NCBI GenBank assembly: GCA_963675555.1
Contig: OY776675.1
Coordinates: forward strand, 12,362,615-12,426,614
Direction of reading: 5' to 3'
Length of the DNA stretch: 64,000 bases
Source: Leptura quadrifasciata
Taxonomy: Eukaryota; Arthropoda; Insecta; Coleoptera; Cerambycidae
This document shows positions 24,255-34,439 of this stretch, piece by piece. Both the position numbers and the translations under genes were made by a program. Position 1 is the first letter of the stretch, and every line of letters begins with the position of its first letter. The notes beneath the pieces are model-generated. The model was not told where the DNA came from. It searched no databases and saw only the letters and a program-made list of their open reading frames with translations.

Positions 24255-24808
24255 TTATTTTATGAACTGTTGCAGTGCCAAATTTTTTGAAATTCTCCGT
24301 TATTCATTAAATACTGTTCGGAGATGGTTTTTGTTTCTCTAGATATCTATTAGCAAATATTTCACATGTTTTTGATAAAACTTTGTAACATTCTCCATAG
24401 ATTATAAACAAATTTAAGTAATCATCGTGTGCATAATTTAAGCGCCCCAGCATGATAATTAATACTTGTCAATTGGTAAGTGACCAGCTACATACATTTG
24501 TTTAACACTCAACGCCGTCATAGCCAACTAACAGTAATTGAACTTAAAATCCATAGCAAAATCTCCATATAGAAATATTGAATTGGGAATATCTCGAAAA
24601 CTAAAAATTTTCGGAATAGACATCCATATTACAAACTTACCCTTATTTTTAATGGCGAATAAGATAAAATTATAAAAATTGGGGGTTTCCATTTGAAAAA
24701 ATTGATTTTTGACAGTTTTCTCAATTTCATCTTTATTCTTATTTTTTGAACACTCTGTATTAATACTTATCAAAATATTATAAAAACTCTATTAAAGTAG
24801 GTCTCTTT
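24255..24808 (-). repeat. element C right inverted arm, with copied transposase 5' end
   Basis: Reverse complement of 22794-23244 plus a ~65-bp insertion near 24490-24555. Positions 24255-24453 correspond to the start of the transposase gene on the minus strand, including the ATG (at about 24453) and the following codons with a few substitutions. Confidence 0.88.
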
Positions 24809-25001
24809 CAACAAAGAATCGAACCCAAATTAGATAATAAAGGCTTCCTTATAGGAAAAATTGATAATTCTTTTAGGGCCCGCAAACGTCATTTTTGACA
24901 TAAAAATTGAAATATCTCAAAAACGGAGAGACCTAGGTATAGGACATGATCCACAAAATCGGCCTAGAATTTTGCGTACAATCCAAAAATGTAATAATAT
25001 A

Positions 25002-25185
25002 TAGGGTGTCCCATTTAAAATAAGCAAGTTGGTATCGACTTCCGGTATAACCGGAAGTGCCACCATCTTGAAAATATTTTAGCCGAGTTGCCCCCATCGG
25101 CATTAGTTTACTACCACATTTTCAAAATTTTCCGATGTCTACTTTTGGAGATATCGATCGCCGCAGTTCGTCGTGGGACACCCTG
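25002..25185. mobile_element. 184-bp MITE with AGGGTGTCCCA ends
   Basis: AGGGTGTCCCA at the left is inverted as TGGGACACCCT at the right; TA flanks both sides (25000-25001 and 25186-25187). An internal hairpin GACTTCCGGTATAACCGGAAG (minus its first base, 20 nt) lies near 25038. No coding capacity; a non-autonomous Tc1/mariner-type unit. Confidence 0.85.
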
Positions 25186-26071
25186 TATTTTAATAGTTTT
25201 ATGTGCGATAATAGTTATTTATATTTTTTATACTTATATATTTATACTTTATTTTTGTTGACCGTTTTTTATTTAACATTAAAGTACAGGTCAATATTCA
25301 TAGTCTTTTCTTTTAAAGATTTAAATTCCTTGGAAGAATGTAGCACTTATGATTTTTAAACTTTCAATATATCCTAAGCTGTGAAATCCAAGTTCACTGT
25401 GTACAGTTTAGTAAGAAGTGAAATTACGTTATATTTTAACGTTTTAACACAGTGTGAAATTGTTGTAAATATTGGTGGCGGATCCAATTCCACTCGAATG
25501 GATCCATTCCCAACGTGAAAAATGTATACCTGTAAACGAATTTACAAAGCTATAGATTTCCAGCAACTGGACCCCGCACACCGTCCTATCTGGCCGCATG
25601 ATTTAGTGGTCTTGGCGGACCTCGACCATGCCTGATAAGGACTTGGATCATGGCAGCTTTGACCTGAAACGGCAGAGGTGAAAAAATAATAGCTACATTT
25701 TTTAGAACGAAGGGTAGATAAAAAACCCTCTCGTAAACATACCATCGGCTCTATAAGCATTTATCTTTATAATAAATTATATTTATACCTATTATTTTTT
25801 ATGAGGCTGATGGAAAAATATCTCACGTTGTTTGGTGTAAGCTGAAACCTACGAAAGTTTTTATGGGTGTGGTCGAAAACTAAATTTAAATTAAGTGGCA
25901 TTTCAACGACAATTGTCTTCAGTTATATTAATTTACTGCAAACTATAATCATTATGTTCGTCGTCAGTTTATTGAAGTTTTTATCTTATTGACGTTTAAT
26001 TGTTAACTATTGTCAAAGTATTTACGCTTACTTTAAGTTATAAATTAGTTTATAATTCGCACTTTCCAATA
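25186..26071. other. no gene seen
   Basis: AT-rich. The minus-strand open frame at 25542-25760 has no known motif. 25570-25660 is GC-richer. Confidence 0.4.
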
Positions 26072-26830
26072 ATGAATTTTTCGAGAGAAGAAATGGTCGA
26101 TATGGTTTGTGTTCTGGGTGCGAGTGATACAAATTGTTTACTCTCAACTCGAATTTATAAGGAGTGATATTCGGAAAGAAGACAGCCCTCTAAAAAATCA
26201 CTTGAGAAGTTGATGGAACGATTTGACAATACGGGGAAAGTGGAATAGGAGAAAAAGGAACAAACTAAAAATGTAGTAAATGAAGAAAACGAAACAGTCA
26301 TACTATTGAGCGTATAAGAGAAAACGACATAAGCCGATCTTCAGTCCATCGAATCCTGCAAAAAAAAAAAACAAATTTCATCCCTACCACGTTCAACTAA
26401 TGCAGGAACTGACTGATAGGGATTATGAAAACCGAATACAATTTTGCCAATGGGCAAAACAAAAAAAATAGGACAACAAAGACATTTTTTTTTACTTTGT
26501 TTTGTTTGCCGATGAAGCAATGTTTCATAAAAATGGACATGTTAATTGTCATAATTTGGATTATTACGACACTACCAATCCTTACATCGCACGAACAAAT
26601 AGCCAAACAAGATGGTCGTTGAATGTTTGGGGAGGAATTGTTAGGATTATGTGGTAGGACCACATTTTTTTTGATGAACGTGTGAATGGTCAAATTTATT
26701 TCAGCTTGAGGATATCACTAGGAATATTAGGGAGGCGAGGTGAGCAAAAATTAGTCTCTTTCATTCATTTCCTACTAGACAAATAGGGAAAGAATGGATA
26801 GAAGATGTTACAGGAAGGGCAACTTAAAAA
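26072..26830 (+). pseudogene. Tc1/mariner-type transposase relic (copy E)
   Basis: ATG at 26072 opens MNFSREEMVDMVCVLG, the same N-terminal start region as the other copies. Stops follow at about 26167 and 26247, then SRSSVHRILQ near 26338. After a frameshift the core reads FADEAMFHKNG (about 26510) and later RWSLNVWGG and FFDERVNGQIYF. The second and third catalytic Asp regions are gone. Heavily decayed. Confidence 0.8.
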
Positions 26831-27744
26831 CATCCACCTAGTATGTAAGAGCCTGTATGTATATTAACTATACTTGCAAATATTTATAAATGTATTATAT
26901 GTTATAAATAAACTATGTAATATTAAAAAATATATATTATTTATAATTCATCATCAAGAAAAATAAAATATAGGTATTTAGCTCGTGATCGCCGCTCAAA
27001 TACTGTCACAGAAATGATAGTTTAAATTCACGAAACTTGTCATGTTCTTTTGACGTTTGAAGAAAAAAATCTTTCAATGTTCTAACAACTTAACTTTTGG
27101 AAAATTAATCTTGCGGCAATATTTTCGCATCTCAACGTTTCACTAATTTAATTCGTCATATGAACACCTCCAGTATATTGTCAATATATAACTGTTTACC
27201 TTAGTGTTTGTTTGCAAAGAAATTGTAATTAATTGTTAGCAGATGGGTTTAAATTTATCTAAAAGTAGAGCTCTGGTTCTTCTCCTGCAATAATGTTAAA
27301 TTGAATCTAAAGATTAGCCCTGGGACAAAAAGAATCTTTATAATATGGAACGCCAGCAGGAAGCAGGTTGTGCCTCTATCTAGCAAAAGCAGGCGGGCCG
27401 GCGTTGAATACGAAATGCAGAGTACGGTATTTTCATTAAGCGTGAGGTGATGAAGCGCAGTTGAAATGGTCAGGGCCATTATTGCGTTCTGTCGAGTGCA
27501 GTCGGCCGAGACATTTGCTAACTTAATTTAGAGACGATGTGCAGCACACTAGTAGCAGCATACCTTGCCCGATGTCCAGGACTAAATAGAATTCCTTGGC
27601 CGCTTCAACAATCTCGCACTAGAGCACTTAATCGTTTGCTAAAAGCGTAGCGCAGATAATGTCTGATGGAGAAATTTGCACATAGTAGGATGAGAAAATA
27701 TTTCAAGTGTGATCCATATACCTTTACACATATAAAATAATCTC
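26831..27744. other. no gene seen
   Basis: AT-rich, then GC-mixed from 27250 to 27600. No recognisable coding, RNA or repeat pair. Confidence 0.4.
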
Positions 27745-28516
27745 CCCAAACCAACATGGCTGGCTATCTAAAAATAAAAATACAGACCAAGTAACTAATT
27801 TCGTTTCTGAAATTATTAGAGCAGTCGATAATAAGATTCCAACGTTAGGGCGCTTTATAGATTTTATTAAAGCATTCGATCAAGTGGACCACGAATTATT
27901 AGTGGCAAAACTTTTTAGGTGTGGTACTAGGGGGATAAATCTACAGTTGCTCACATCATATTTTCAGACACGCAGTCGCAAAGTTCGCCCGAGGAATGGG
28001 AAGACAAACTCCAACCGGAATATATTGGCTGGTATCCCTCAGGGATCGATTTTAGGGCATACTCTGTTTCTAATTTCAGCAAATGATCTAAATTTTTACT
28101 TACATAATATAACATCTATAATAATTATACAATACGCTGATGATACTAACATATTAACAACAGAGAAAAATATAGACACCCTTATGGCACTTGTATGCCA
28201 TAGTTTACGACAAGATTGTGTAAATCAAAGTAAAACACAGTGTGTACTGTTTAAATCGCATAGATCTACTTATTCACTGGACAATAACTTTCCAATACAA
28301 ACTACAGATAATGTCAAAATGCTGGGCATCACCTTAGACAATCATTTACAGTGGAACTCAAACAATGAAATTCTCTGCGGAAAACTAAGTAAGTGCTGTT
28401 ATGCATTAAGATTTTTGAAAAATTACTGTAGCAGCAACATTCTTAAAACTCTGTACTCTGTATTATTCGTCTTTTCACTCCCACCTGAGAAATGGTATTG
28501 TAAACTGAGGAAATAG
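27745..28516 (+). pseudogene. non-LTR retrotransposon RT relic
   Basis: The frame runs from a finger region with QHGWLSKN and TDQVTNFVSEI, through RFIDFIKAFDQVDHELL (catalytic motif A), GIPQGSILGHTLF (motif B) and YADDTNIL (motif C, intact), to VKMLGITLDNHLQW in the thumb. The frame is open for about 250 codons and then ends in AT-rich sequence, so endonuclease and C-terminus are missing. A sister fragment at 33500-33840 shows the same finger/motif A region. Confidence 0.9.
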
Positions 28517-28799
28517 TGGACCAAATCAACGTTCTTGCTTCTCGATTGAATTTAGAAAAAAATTGTAAATAATCTAAATCAAACGCGGATTTAGCCTTTC
28601 GATTGAGGGGGCTACTGGTGTAAATAGATTTAATTGTAAGGGAAGTACGAGGAGGATCACGAGCGCTAAGGTGAATGAAATTATGTTTAATAATATCTAT
28701 ATTATTGTAATCTTTAAATTATTGTTATAACATTTATAACGTTACGTGCATGCAACTCATTACGCGGCATCAGCTTGTCTCTCGGTCTTGACGTAATTA

Positions 28800-29190
28800 G
28801 CAGAATAACGTACATGTTGATGAACGTCAGCCCTACAAATTAAAAATAGAGGACCTGAAACAGAACCCTCTAAAACTCAAGCTCTAACAAACTGGGCAGA
28901 TAAAATTCTGATTTTCCTATGTAATCTTTCTGGTGCCGTCTTTGACATATGATTTAAAGAATTCGATATGATTTAAAGAATTCGCAGCTTAGGACACAAC
29001 AACTCATGATTTACAGATGAAAAAGCTTTTAAATAATCTAATAGGATCAGGGCCTGTAGCATTTTTATGATCAACTGTATTTGACAGGCTGCCTAATCTT
29101 AAGACACTAGTAGTTGTGGTTGTATGAGCGGTTCTGATATATGTTTAAAAAAAAATGTCAACAGCTCTTTGAACTGAATGTTATCAAGTA
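28800..29190 (-). pseudogene. non-LTR RT relic
   Basis: Minus strand: LILLDYLKAFSSVNHELL (motif A, with the usual catalytic Asp of AFD changed to Ser), then, past a stop and frameshift, SYVKDGTRKIT, and finally LEGSVSGPLF, a worn GVPQGSVLGPLLF. A 19-bp direct duplication containing GAATTCTTTAAATCATAT lies inside. Very decayed. Confidence 0.7.
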
Positions 29191-30409
29191 TTCCATTTAA
29201 AACTGATAAGGAACTATTTGCATTAAATCACAAAATTTTTGGTATAGGATAAATTAGATTTTCCATCCAGCAATTAGGAAAGATACGTATTCGAGAGAAA
29301 TTATTATTATGTGTCTATTATGCGTGTTTGGTGAAATGGCTTCTTTAATGTTATTTTGTTTTTGCATATTTAAGTTACTGTAATGTACAATGACATTCAT
29401 TTTTATGACTATATTTATTTTTGGCTTTATTTCTGTTTACGAGATTTTATATATTTTTTCAAAATACGTACGTATGTGTTGTGGCATATTCGAATAACAA
29501 TTTTGTTTGTCTGTTATGGGTTGATTGAAGAAGAGGTTGTAATTTTCCGATCTGTTTCCTCAGATTTTTTTTGTTTTTATCATTACGTCAAGTTTTTATG
29601 ATTACAGATGGATATATTGATATATATTTTTAAATTGTTCTGGTACACTTATGTTGAAATAGAATTTTAAAAGTATACTTTAATATAACTACCATCCCTA
29701 TTTCATTCAACTCACCAACTACAATTATCTAGTGCCCTAACTCGTACGAATACGTATCAGACAAGTTGTAAATTGCATTAAGGGAATTACTCTCATCTGT
29801 TACCTCTGCATTTCGTCTTGCCAAGTGTCAGCTTATTTTTAATTTAGTAATATTTGTAGATTTGCGTAAGTAGTAAACAGACACATCTAAAGTTCAAAGT
29901 CACTTATATTAAATAACACACAAACGAGGTCAATATTATTTGGAATCATTAGAAAAAAAATTATCGGATTATCCTTCAACATATTGATGATAATTTAGCA
30001 AATACGATATTGGGGACATACATATAATTTGTTTATAATACCGGGCGATTCATTGCCTTGGGGAAATTATCAATTAGTGATTACTGCTGATGTCTCACGA
30101 AAAAAACTCAAATAGATAAAATTGAGTTGTCAGGAGATTATGGTATAAATGTATCAAACGTAGCAATTTGTAGTCAATTGTTTATAAGATGAAAATTGTG
30201 TCTGTGACAGTTACGAGAGTGGAATAATAAAAGATGACACGATTTTAAATTGTCTGATTCTAAATACTTTTTCAAAATACGAATCAAAAATATAATACTT
30301 GAAAGTTTATAGCCGAATTGATCTACATGATGGAATCGATTAAGCATATCATCGAAGACAACATCTTGTAACTTAACACAACTACTCCTTACCTAGTCAG
30401 TATGGTTTA
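29191..30409. other. no gene seen
   Basis: AT-rich throughout; the 72-aa open frame at 29383 is low-complexity Phe/Tyr-rich and unsupported. Confidence 0.45.
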
Positions 30410-30680
30410 GTTTTTGAGTTTATCATTATTCAGTTTTTGGCCAGATTTGCAATTTGGTCAGAAAGATGAAATAAATTTACAGTTAAGGCATTAGAAACCA
30501 GTAGAGATGTATCGTGCCTATATAAGCCACCTATTTTATAGGCAACATAAAATAGAATAAGTCGTTGATCTATAAAATAAAGGAGTGGGCCCAAGACGGA
30601 ACCTTGAGGTACCCCATGTGGAACAAACGCATTTTTCGAATGCGAACGCCAAATCGTCCACTGTTTGGCAAATATGCCAT
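30410..30680 (-). pseudogene. non-LTR RT relic
   Basis: Minus strand: FVPHGVPQGSVLGPLLYF (motif B) followed at the right spacing by LYRHDTSLLVSN, a worn YADDTSLL box in which the first catalytic Asp is lost. Nothing recognisable on either side. Confidence 0.75.
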
Positions 30681-31652
30681 ACGAAAATATTTATTATAGC
30701 ATTTGATATAGCAATGCTATATTCAATTTTTCTGTGGAATAATGTTTTACAATCATGTCAATTCGCCCGTCTATCATTTGTCTGTCTGTCTTCTGCTGCT
30801 GTCAAAGAACTGTTTAATATAATTTTAGTATAATGTACAGAATGGATATGTTATTAACGTAATTGCCATGTAGATTTAGACACGGCGCAAACAGATAGAC
30901 AGATATATTGACGGAATTAAAAGATCATAATTTTGCCTAATTGACCCAGTCTGAAAGCAAAAATTGGAAGAAATCTCAGGGGATAACTTTTTCATAAATT
31001 TCCCCTTGGTAAGAGATGGAGAAGTATAAGAAGAAAAATAATTTATTAACCTGATGGAAATTTCCTCTTATATATTTTTTATTGATAACAGCAACGATGA
31101 ACAATGATAAACAAATAAAATGCAATTTTAAATAATAAAACGTAGTGATGAAGACAACCAATTCATTGACGTGCTTGAAACCGAAAACAGGCGCTCTTTA
31201 ATTTTGATTTTAATCATACCCGCTGATGATTCCCATTACCATATCAGCGTTTATTCAAACATGTGAAGGTAGAATATTCGAATAACGAGCTACATAAAGT
31301 CAAACACAGACGTAATTGGTAATGGGATGGCGAAAATGTACAGGCGCGAGCGCGACATTAATCGGTATTACCTTTGTTCGGCGTTGCCAAAACTCACACA
31401 AATTTAGAAACAACAAAATAATTATTTTTTGTATTTGGATTACATTATTTTCTCTTTACTTTTACATAGAAATATACCGGCTCGAACTTGTTACTAAAAT
31501 AAATTTTGAGAGGGGAAAAAGTACAGGTTTCAAAAAAGTGAAAAGTTTAATTGCTTAATAAAACAAATATAAAATGAAATATTTAAAGATTGTATATTAT
31601 AGTAAACTCAAAAAAGACACAAAAATATGATAAACAAATTAGTCAAGCTGAA
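30681..31652. other. no gene seen
   Basis: AT-rich, no RT or transposase motifs, no repeat partner seen in the window. Confidence 0.45.
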
Positions 31653-31776
31653 ATAGTATATTATGTAATGAGCACAAAATGATGCATATTTTGCACGAGT
31701 ATGAAAGTTTCGACTTCGACTCGTGCTGCAATTCATACGAGTATAAAATTGCTATTTTGTGCGAGTTGCATACTAT
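31653..31776. repeat. fold-back next to the Crypton-type element
   Basis: Nested inverted words: ATAGTAT/ATACTAT, AGCACAAAAT/ATTTTGTGC, GCACGAGT/ACTCGTGC around an ~18-bp loop. It abuts the 15-bp inverted repeat at 31779 and resembles in style the GTGCG-rich palindrome near the decayed copy (6486). Confidence 0.7.
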
Positions 31777-31957
31777 ATTTTTTCTACGACAACCCACTGC
31801 TCACGCATAATATACTAAATAAATAATAATCGATACAAAAAATATGGAGATATTTTCTTTATTGCTTTGAATACAAACCATAAGTTAGAGTGCCTGGACA
31901 GGAATCCCAACTAGTTGAGAAAAAATAAACTATAAAATAACTTCCTACCTATTTTAT

Positions 31958-33112
31958 TTATTTTTTAAAGATAAATTTGCAATTATTGAAAATCATTTTT
32001 GGAGAATTTGTGGAATGCTTGATACTAATATTTTCTTGATATTGGCAATTTTCCGTTGTTGAAGTCGACGGCCTTTCACGATTTTCCATTCCTGAAGTCG
32101 ATGGTATGTTTGAAATGTCCTGTATCGCATTTGCAATTTTATTAGCTGTGTCAAGCTTACTTTTCTTGGATTCATGGATGTATCCTTCAGCGACTGCCGT
32201 GGACTTCCAGCCACCGTGGCGTTTTAACGTGGTCATGCCACCACCAGCATCAACAAGGATAGTTGCGGAAGATCGGCGAAAGCAGTGCCCGGTATATAAT
32301 TCGTGATTTGGCAATTTTAAATACTTAGCAATGTCTTTGCCCATGGCTCCAAACTTATTCAAGCCTATTCTTTGAACAGTACATTTTCCTTTTTGATAGT
32401 TAATAAAAAACCATAGACCATTAACATTTGGAGGGCGCAGATTTGCATATTTTTTGTAAATTTCATAGTATGGAGCGGTTACAGTAAAATTTCGTACAAT
32501 TTTGGTTTTAGTGTCTGGTATTGTTACTAAAAGAGCTGAACCCAAATCATTGAAATTAGTAATTTTCATTTGATGTAGCTCATATCTTCTGTATGCACCC
32601 ATTACGCCCATAACTAATGCGATCTAAATAGTTAATCAAATTACTTATTATTATCACACAATGGCTATAATTAAACTTACTTTTGTCGCTAAATATATTT
32701 CATCTGGCGCTTCATTTATAGATTTTTTGATGTCATTTGAGATAAAGATCTTTGACTTTTTGGGCCTGTAGCCTTCGGATTGTCGCTTGAGGAATGCTTT
32801 CAGTTTCAAATATTTGGCGATATCTATATTTTCATGAATACTAAGAGTCGTTCTCAGCATTGAGTATTGTGTCCATAAAGTAGAACTTTTGAATTTCTTC
32901 GCCAAATCGCTAAAATAAACCATTAAAACGTCCTCAGAAAACGATTTTGCGTTTTGATCCCTTCTCCAATCCAAAAAGAGGTTGTAAGCGTGTTGATACA
33001 TTTTCTTCGACGTTTCTAGTAATAAATTTAGTGTTGTCAACTTTCCCGCTTCTCTTATGTTTGGGGGTGTCAATTCTAAGTCATTATCACTATCACTTTC
33101 CATATTAATCAT
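31958..33112 (-). CDS. tyrosine recombinase (Crypton-type), two exons, no visible lesion
   Basis: Exon 1 is 33112-32681 and exon 2 is 32623-31958; the 57-nt phase-0 intron (32624-32680) starts GTAAGT and ends TTTAG. The product is ~365 residues from the ATG at 33112; MESDSD at 33103 is an alternative start. TTTGCAG just upstream (33143-33149) suggests an acceptor of a 5' non-coding exon. Residues ~15-140 form a helical SAM-like core-binding domain with KRQSEGYRPKK. The catalytic domain has Arg156 (GAYRRYEL), Lys183 or Lys185 in the hairpin, His257 and Arg260 (GHCFRRSSAT), His280/Trp283 (KRHGGW) and Tyr292 (AEGYI). All classical residues are present and there is no internal stop. Such proteins cut and rejoin DNA through the Tyr. 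It could be an active element or a domesticated gene. A Ser/Thr-rich tail follows. Confidence 0.87.
32624..32680 (-). other. 57-nt intron in the tyrosine recombinase gene
   Basis: Donor GTAAGTTT follows a Lys codon; acceptor ACTATTTAG precedes an Ile codon. Removal leaves the frame unbroken and joins the two domains as in tyrosine recombinases. Retention would end the protein after eight extra residues. Confidence 0.85.
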
Positions 33113-33499
33113 CAAATTTATTGGAAATAACTCCGAAATTATCTGCAAATGTACAAAGATGTTGACAGAAACAATCTAGAATGACATTTCATTACTCCGT
33201 CGTTGAACGTCATATTCTCTAAGCCGCCTTAAAAATTTTGTCATCAAAAACAGTTAAAATGAGTGAAATCTAACACGAAATATTTCATATCGCATTTGTC
33301 ACTTAGCAACTTGCCTGGCAACCGATGTGAAATGAAATTCCGTGCAAAATGCAGTTACTTATGATTGAGTTTACACTCTTAAAATAAACATATTTTGATG
33401 TTGTCGTAGAAAAACAATATTGTGTTAACTGAAACTGATCTGGCAAACAGATTCAATCTCCACTCTATTCCATTCCATTCCCAAGTACTAATAATGATC

Positions 33500-33840
33500 T
33501 AATGTTTTTAATATCTAATGGACCCATGAAAAACAACTTCCTGTTTCTAGCAAAATGCGCTATCACTGACTATAGATCTTTTAGTCTTCTCTCCAATTTC
33601 TTAAAAGTCTTTGAACGATCAATTAACCATATATCTTTACCTTTGTACATATAAATAACCTCCCCCAATCCAACGTGGTGATACTATAAATTAAAATATA
33701 AATACAGTTATGCTAATTTTGTTTCTGGAATCGTTAGACCAATGGACAATAAGATTCCAGCTCTTTGTAGATTTTACTAAGGCCTTCGATAAAGTATACT
33801 ATAAGCAACTCTTTAAATATAGTGTTAGGGACATAAATAT
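33500..33840 (+). pseudogene. non-LTR RT relic, interrupted by element D
   Basis: Reads DYRSFSLLSNFLKVFER, then NFVSGIVRPMDNKIP and a worn motif A (DFTKAFDK across a frameshift). It matches the RT relic at 27745-27930 at the nucleotide level (for example GACAATAAGATTCCA). The match ends at the TA where element D begins, so D inserted into this copy or at its border. Confidence 0.75.
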
Positions 33841-34439
33841 ATAGGGTGGATCATTAATTCAGAGTTCAGGAGTAGATTCTTTGGGCCAAAATATGAGGAT
33901 ATAACCAAATATGCTTTAGTAAAATGTTGCTGTGGAAAAAGCTACAGGGTGTCAAAGTACAAATTATTTTTTCGTTTTTTTGCAAAAGCTCAACAGCCAA
34001 ATTTGCTAGAGGAACTTTTTTATTTTAAGAAACAATAATTTATGCATTGCATCACGTTAGATCATAGAGGGCGCCGCGGGACCTGTATCTGATTATGCAT
34101 TTTTTTGATATTTTTTTTGTCGAAACGTTGTAGTACTTCTGATCAGAAAATCTAATGAGGGCGTCATTTCCACATATAAAAGGTACACTTGGTGGAACTT
34201 GATAACTCCATCAGTTTTCGAGGAAAGTGCCATTAAACATTTCAATAATTTTTTGAAAGACAAATTCAAATTTAATGAAACAAAGTGTACAAAACGTAAG
34301 GGAAAACAAAATCGTAACATCAGCAAAACTCTTTCTGACTTTCTTATAAACTAATGGATTATTTTCATGGTATTGAGATAAATACATAAATCAAAAGATT
34401 GTCTAAAATAAGGATCTAATCTTAATAGAAGACCAAAAA

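Larger units (their letters stand above)
22794..24808 (+). mobile_element. Tc1/mariner-type element with long inverted arms (element C)
   Basis: A transposase gene is bracketed by inverted arms of ~450 bp (22794-23244) and ~550 bp (24255-24808). The right arm carries a ~65-bp insertion. The arms are very similar by eye. The left arm runs past the start codon into the gene, so the right arm holds an inverted copy of roughly the first 70 codons. The outermost ends of the element are not certain: no CAGGGTG-type end or TA duplication is visible at the arm borders. Confidence 0.8.
31779..33414 (-). mobile_element. Crypton-type element bracketed by 15-bp inverted repeats
   Basis: TTTTTCTACGACAAC (31779-31793) is perfectly inverted as GTTGTCGTAGAAAAA (33400-33414), 1,636 bp outer to outer, with the tyrosine-recombinase gene between them. 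The inner 11 bases of the right copy recur at 6554-6564 beside the decayed recombinase, which supports a real element end. Cryptons are generally described without long TIRs, so the role of this repeat is inference. No target duplication could be fixed. Confidence 0.6.

Noticed and set aside
24817..24835. tRNA B-box-like GGGTTCGATTC on the minus strand
   Set aside because: No A box or tRNA arms around it; it lies at the border of element C.
29383..29601. 72-aa Phe/Tyr-rich open frame resembling membrane segments
   Set aside because: AT-rich composition alone produces such frames; no start context or partner.
32106..32306. plus-strand 66-aa open frame
   Set aside because: Shadow of the tyrosine recombinase exon on the minus strand.
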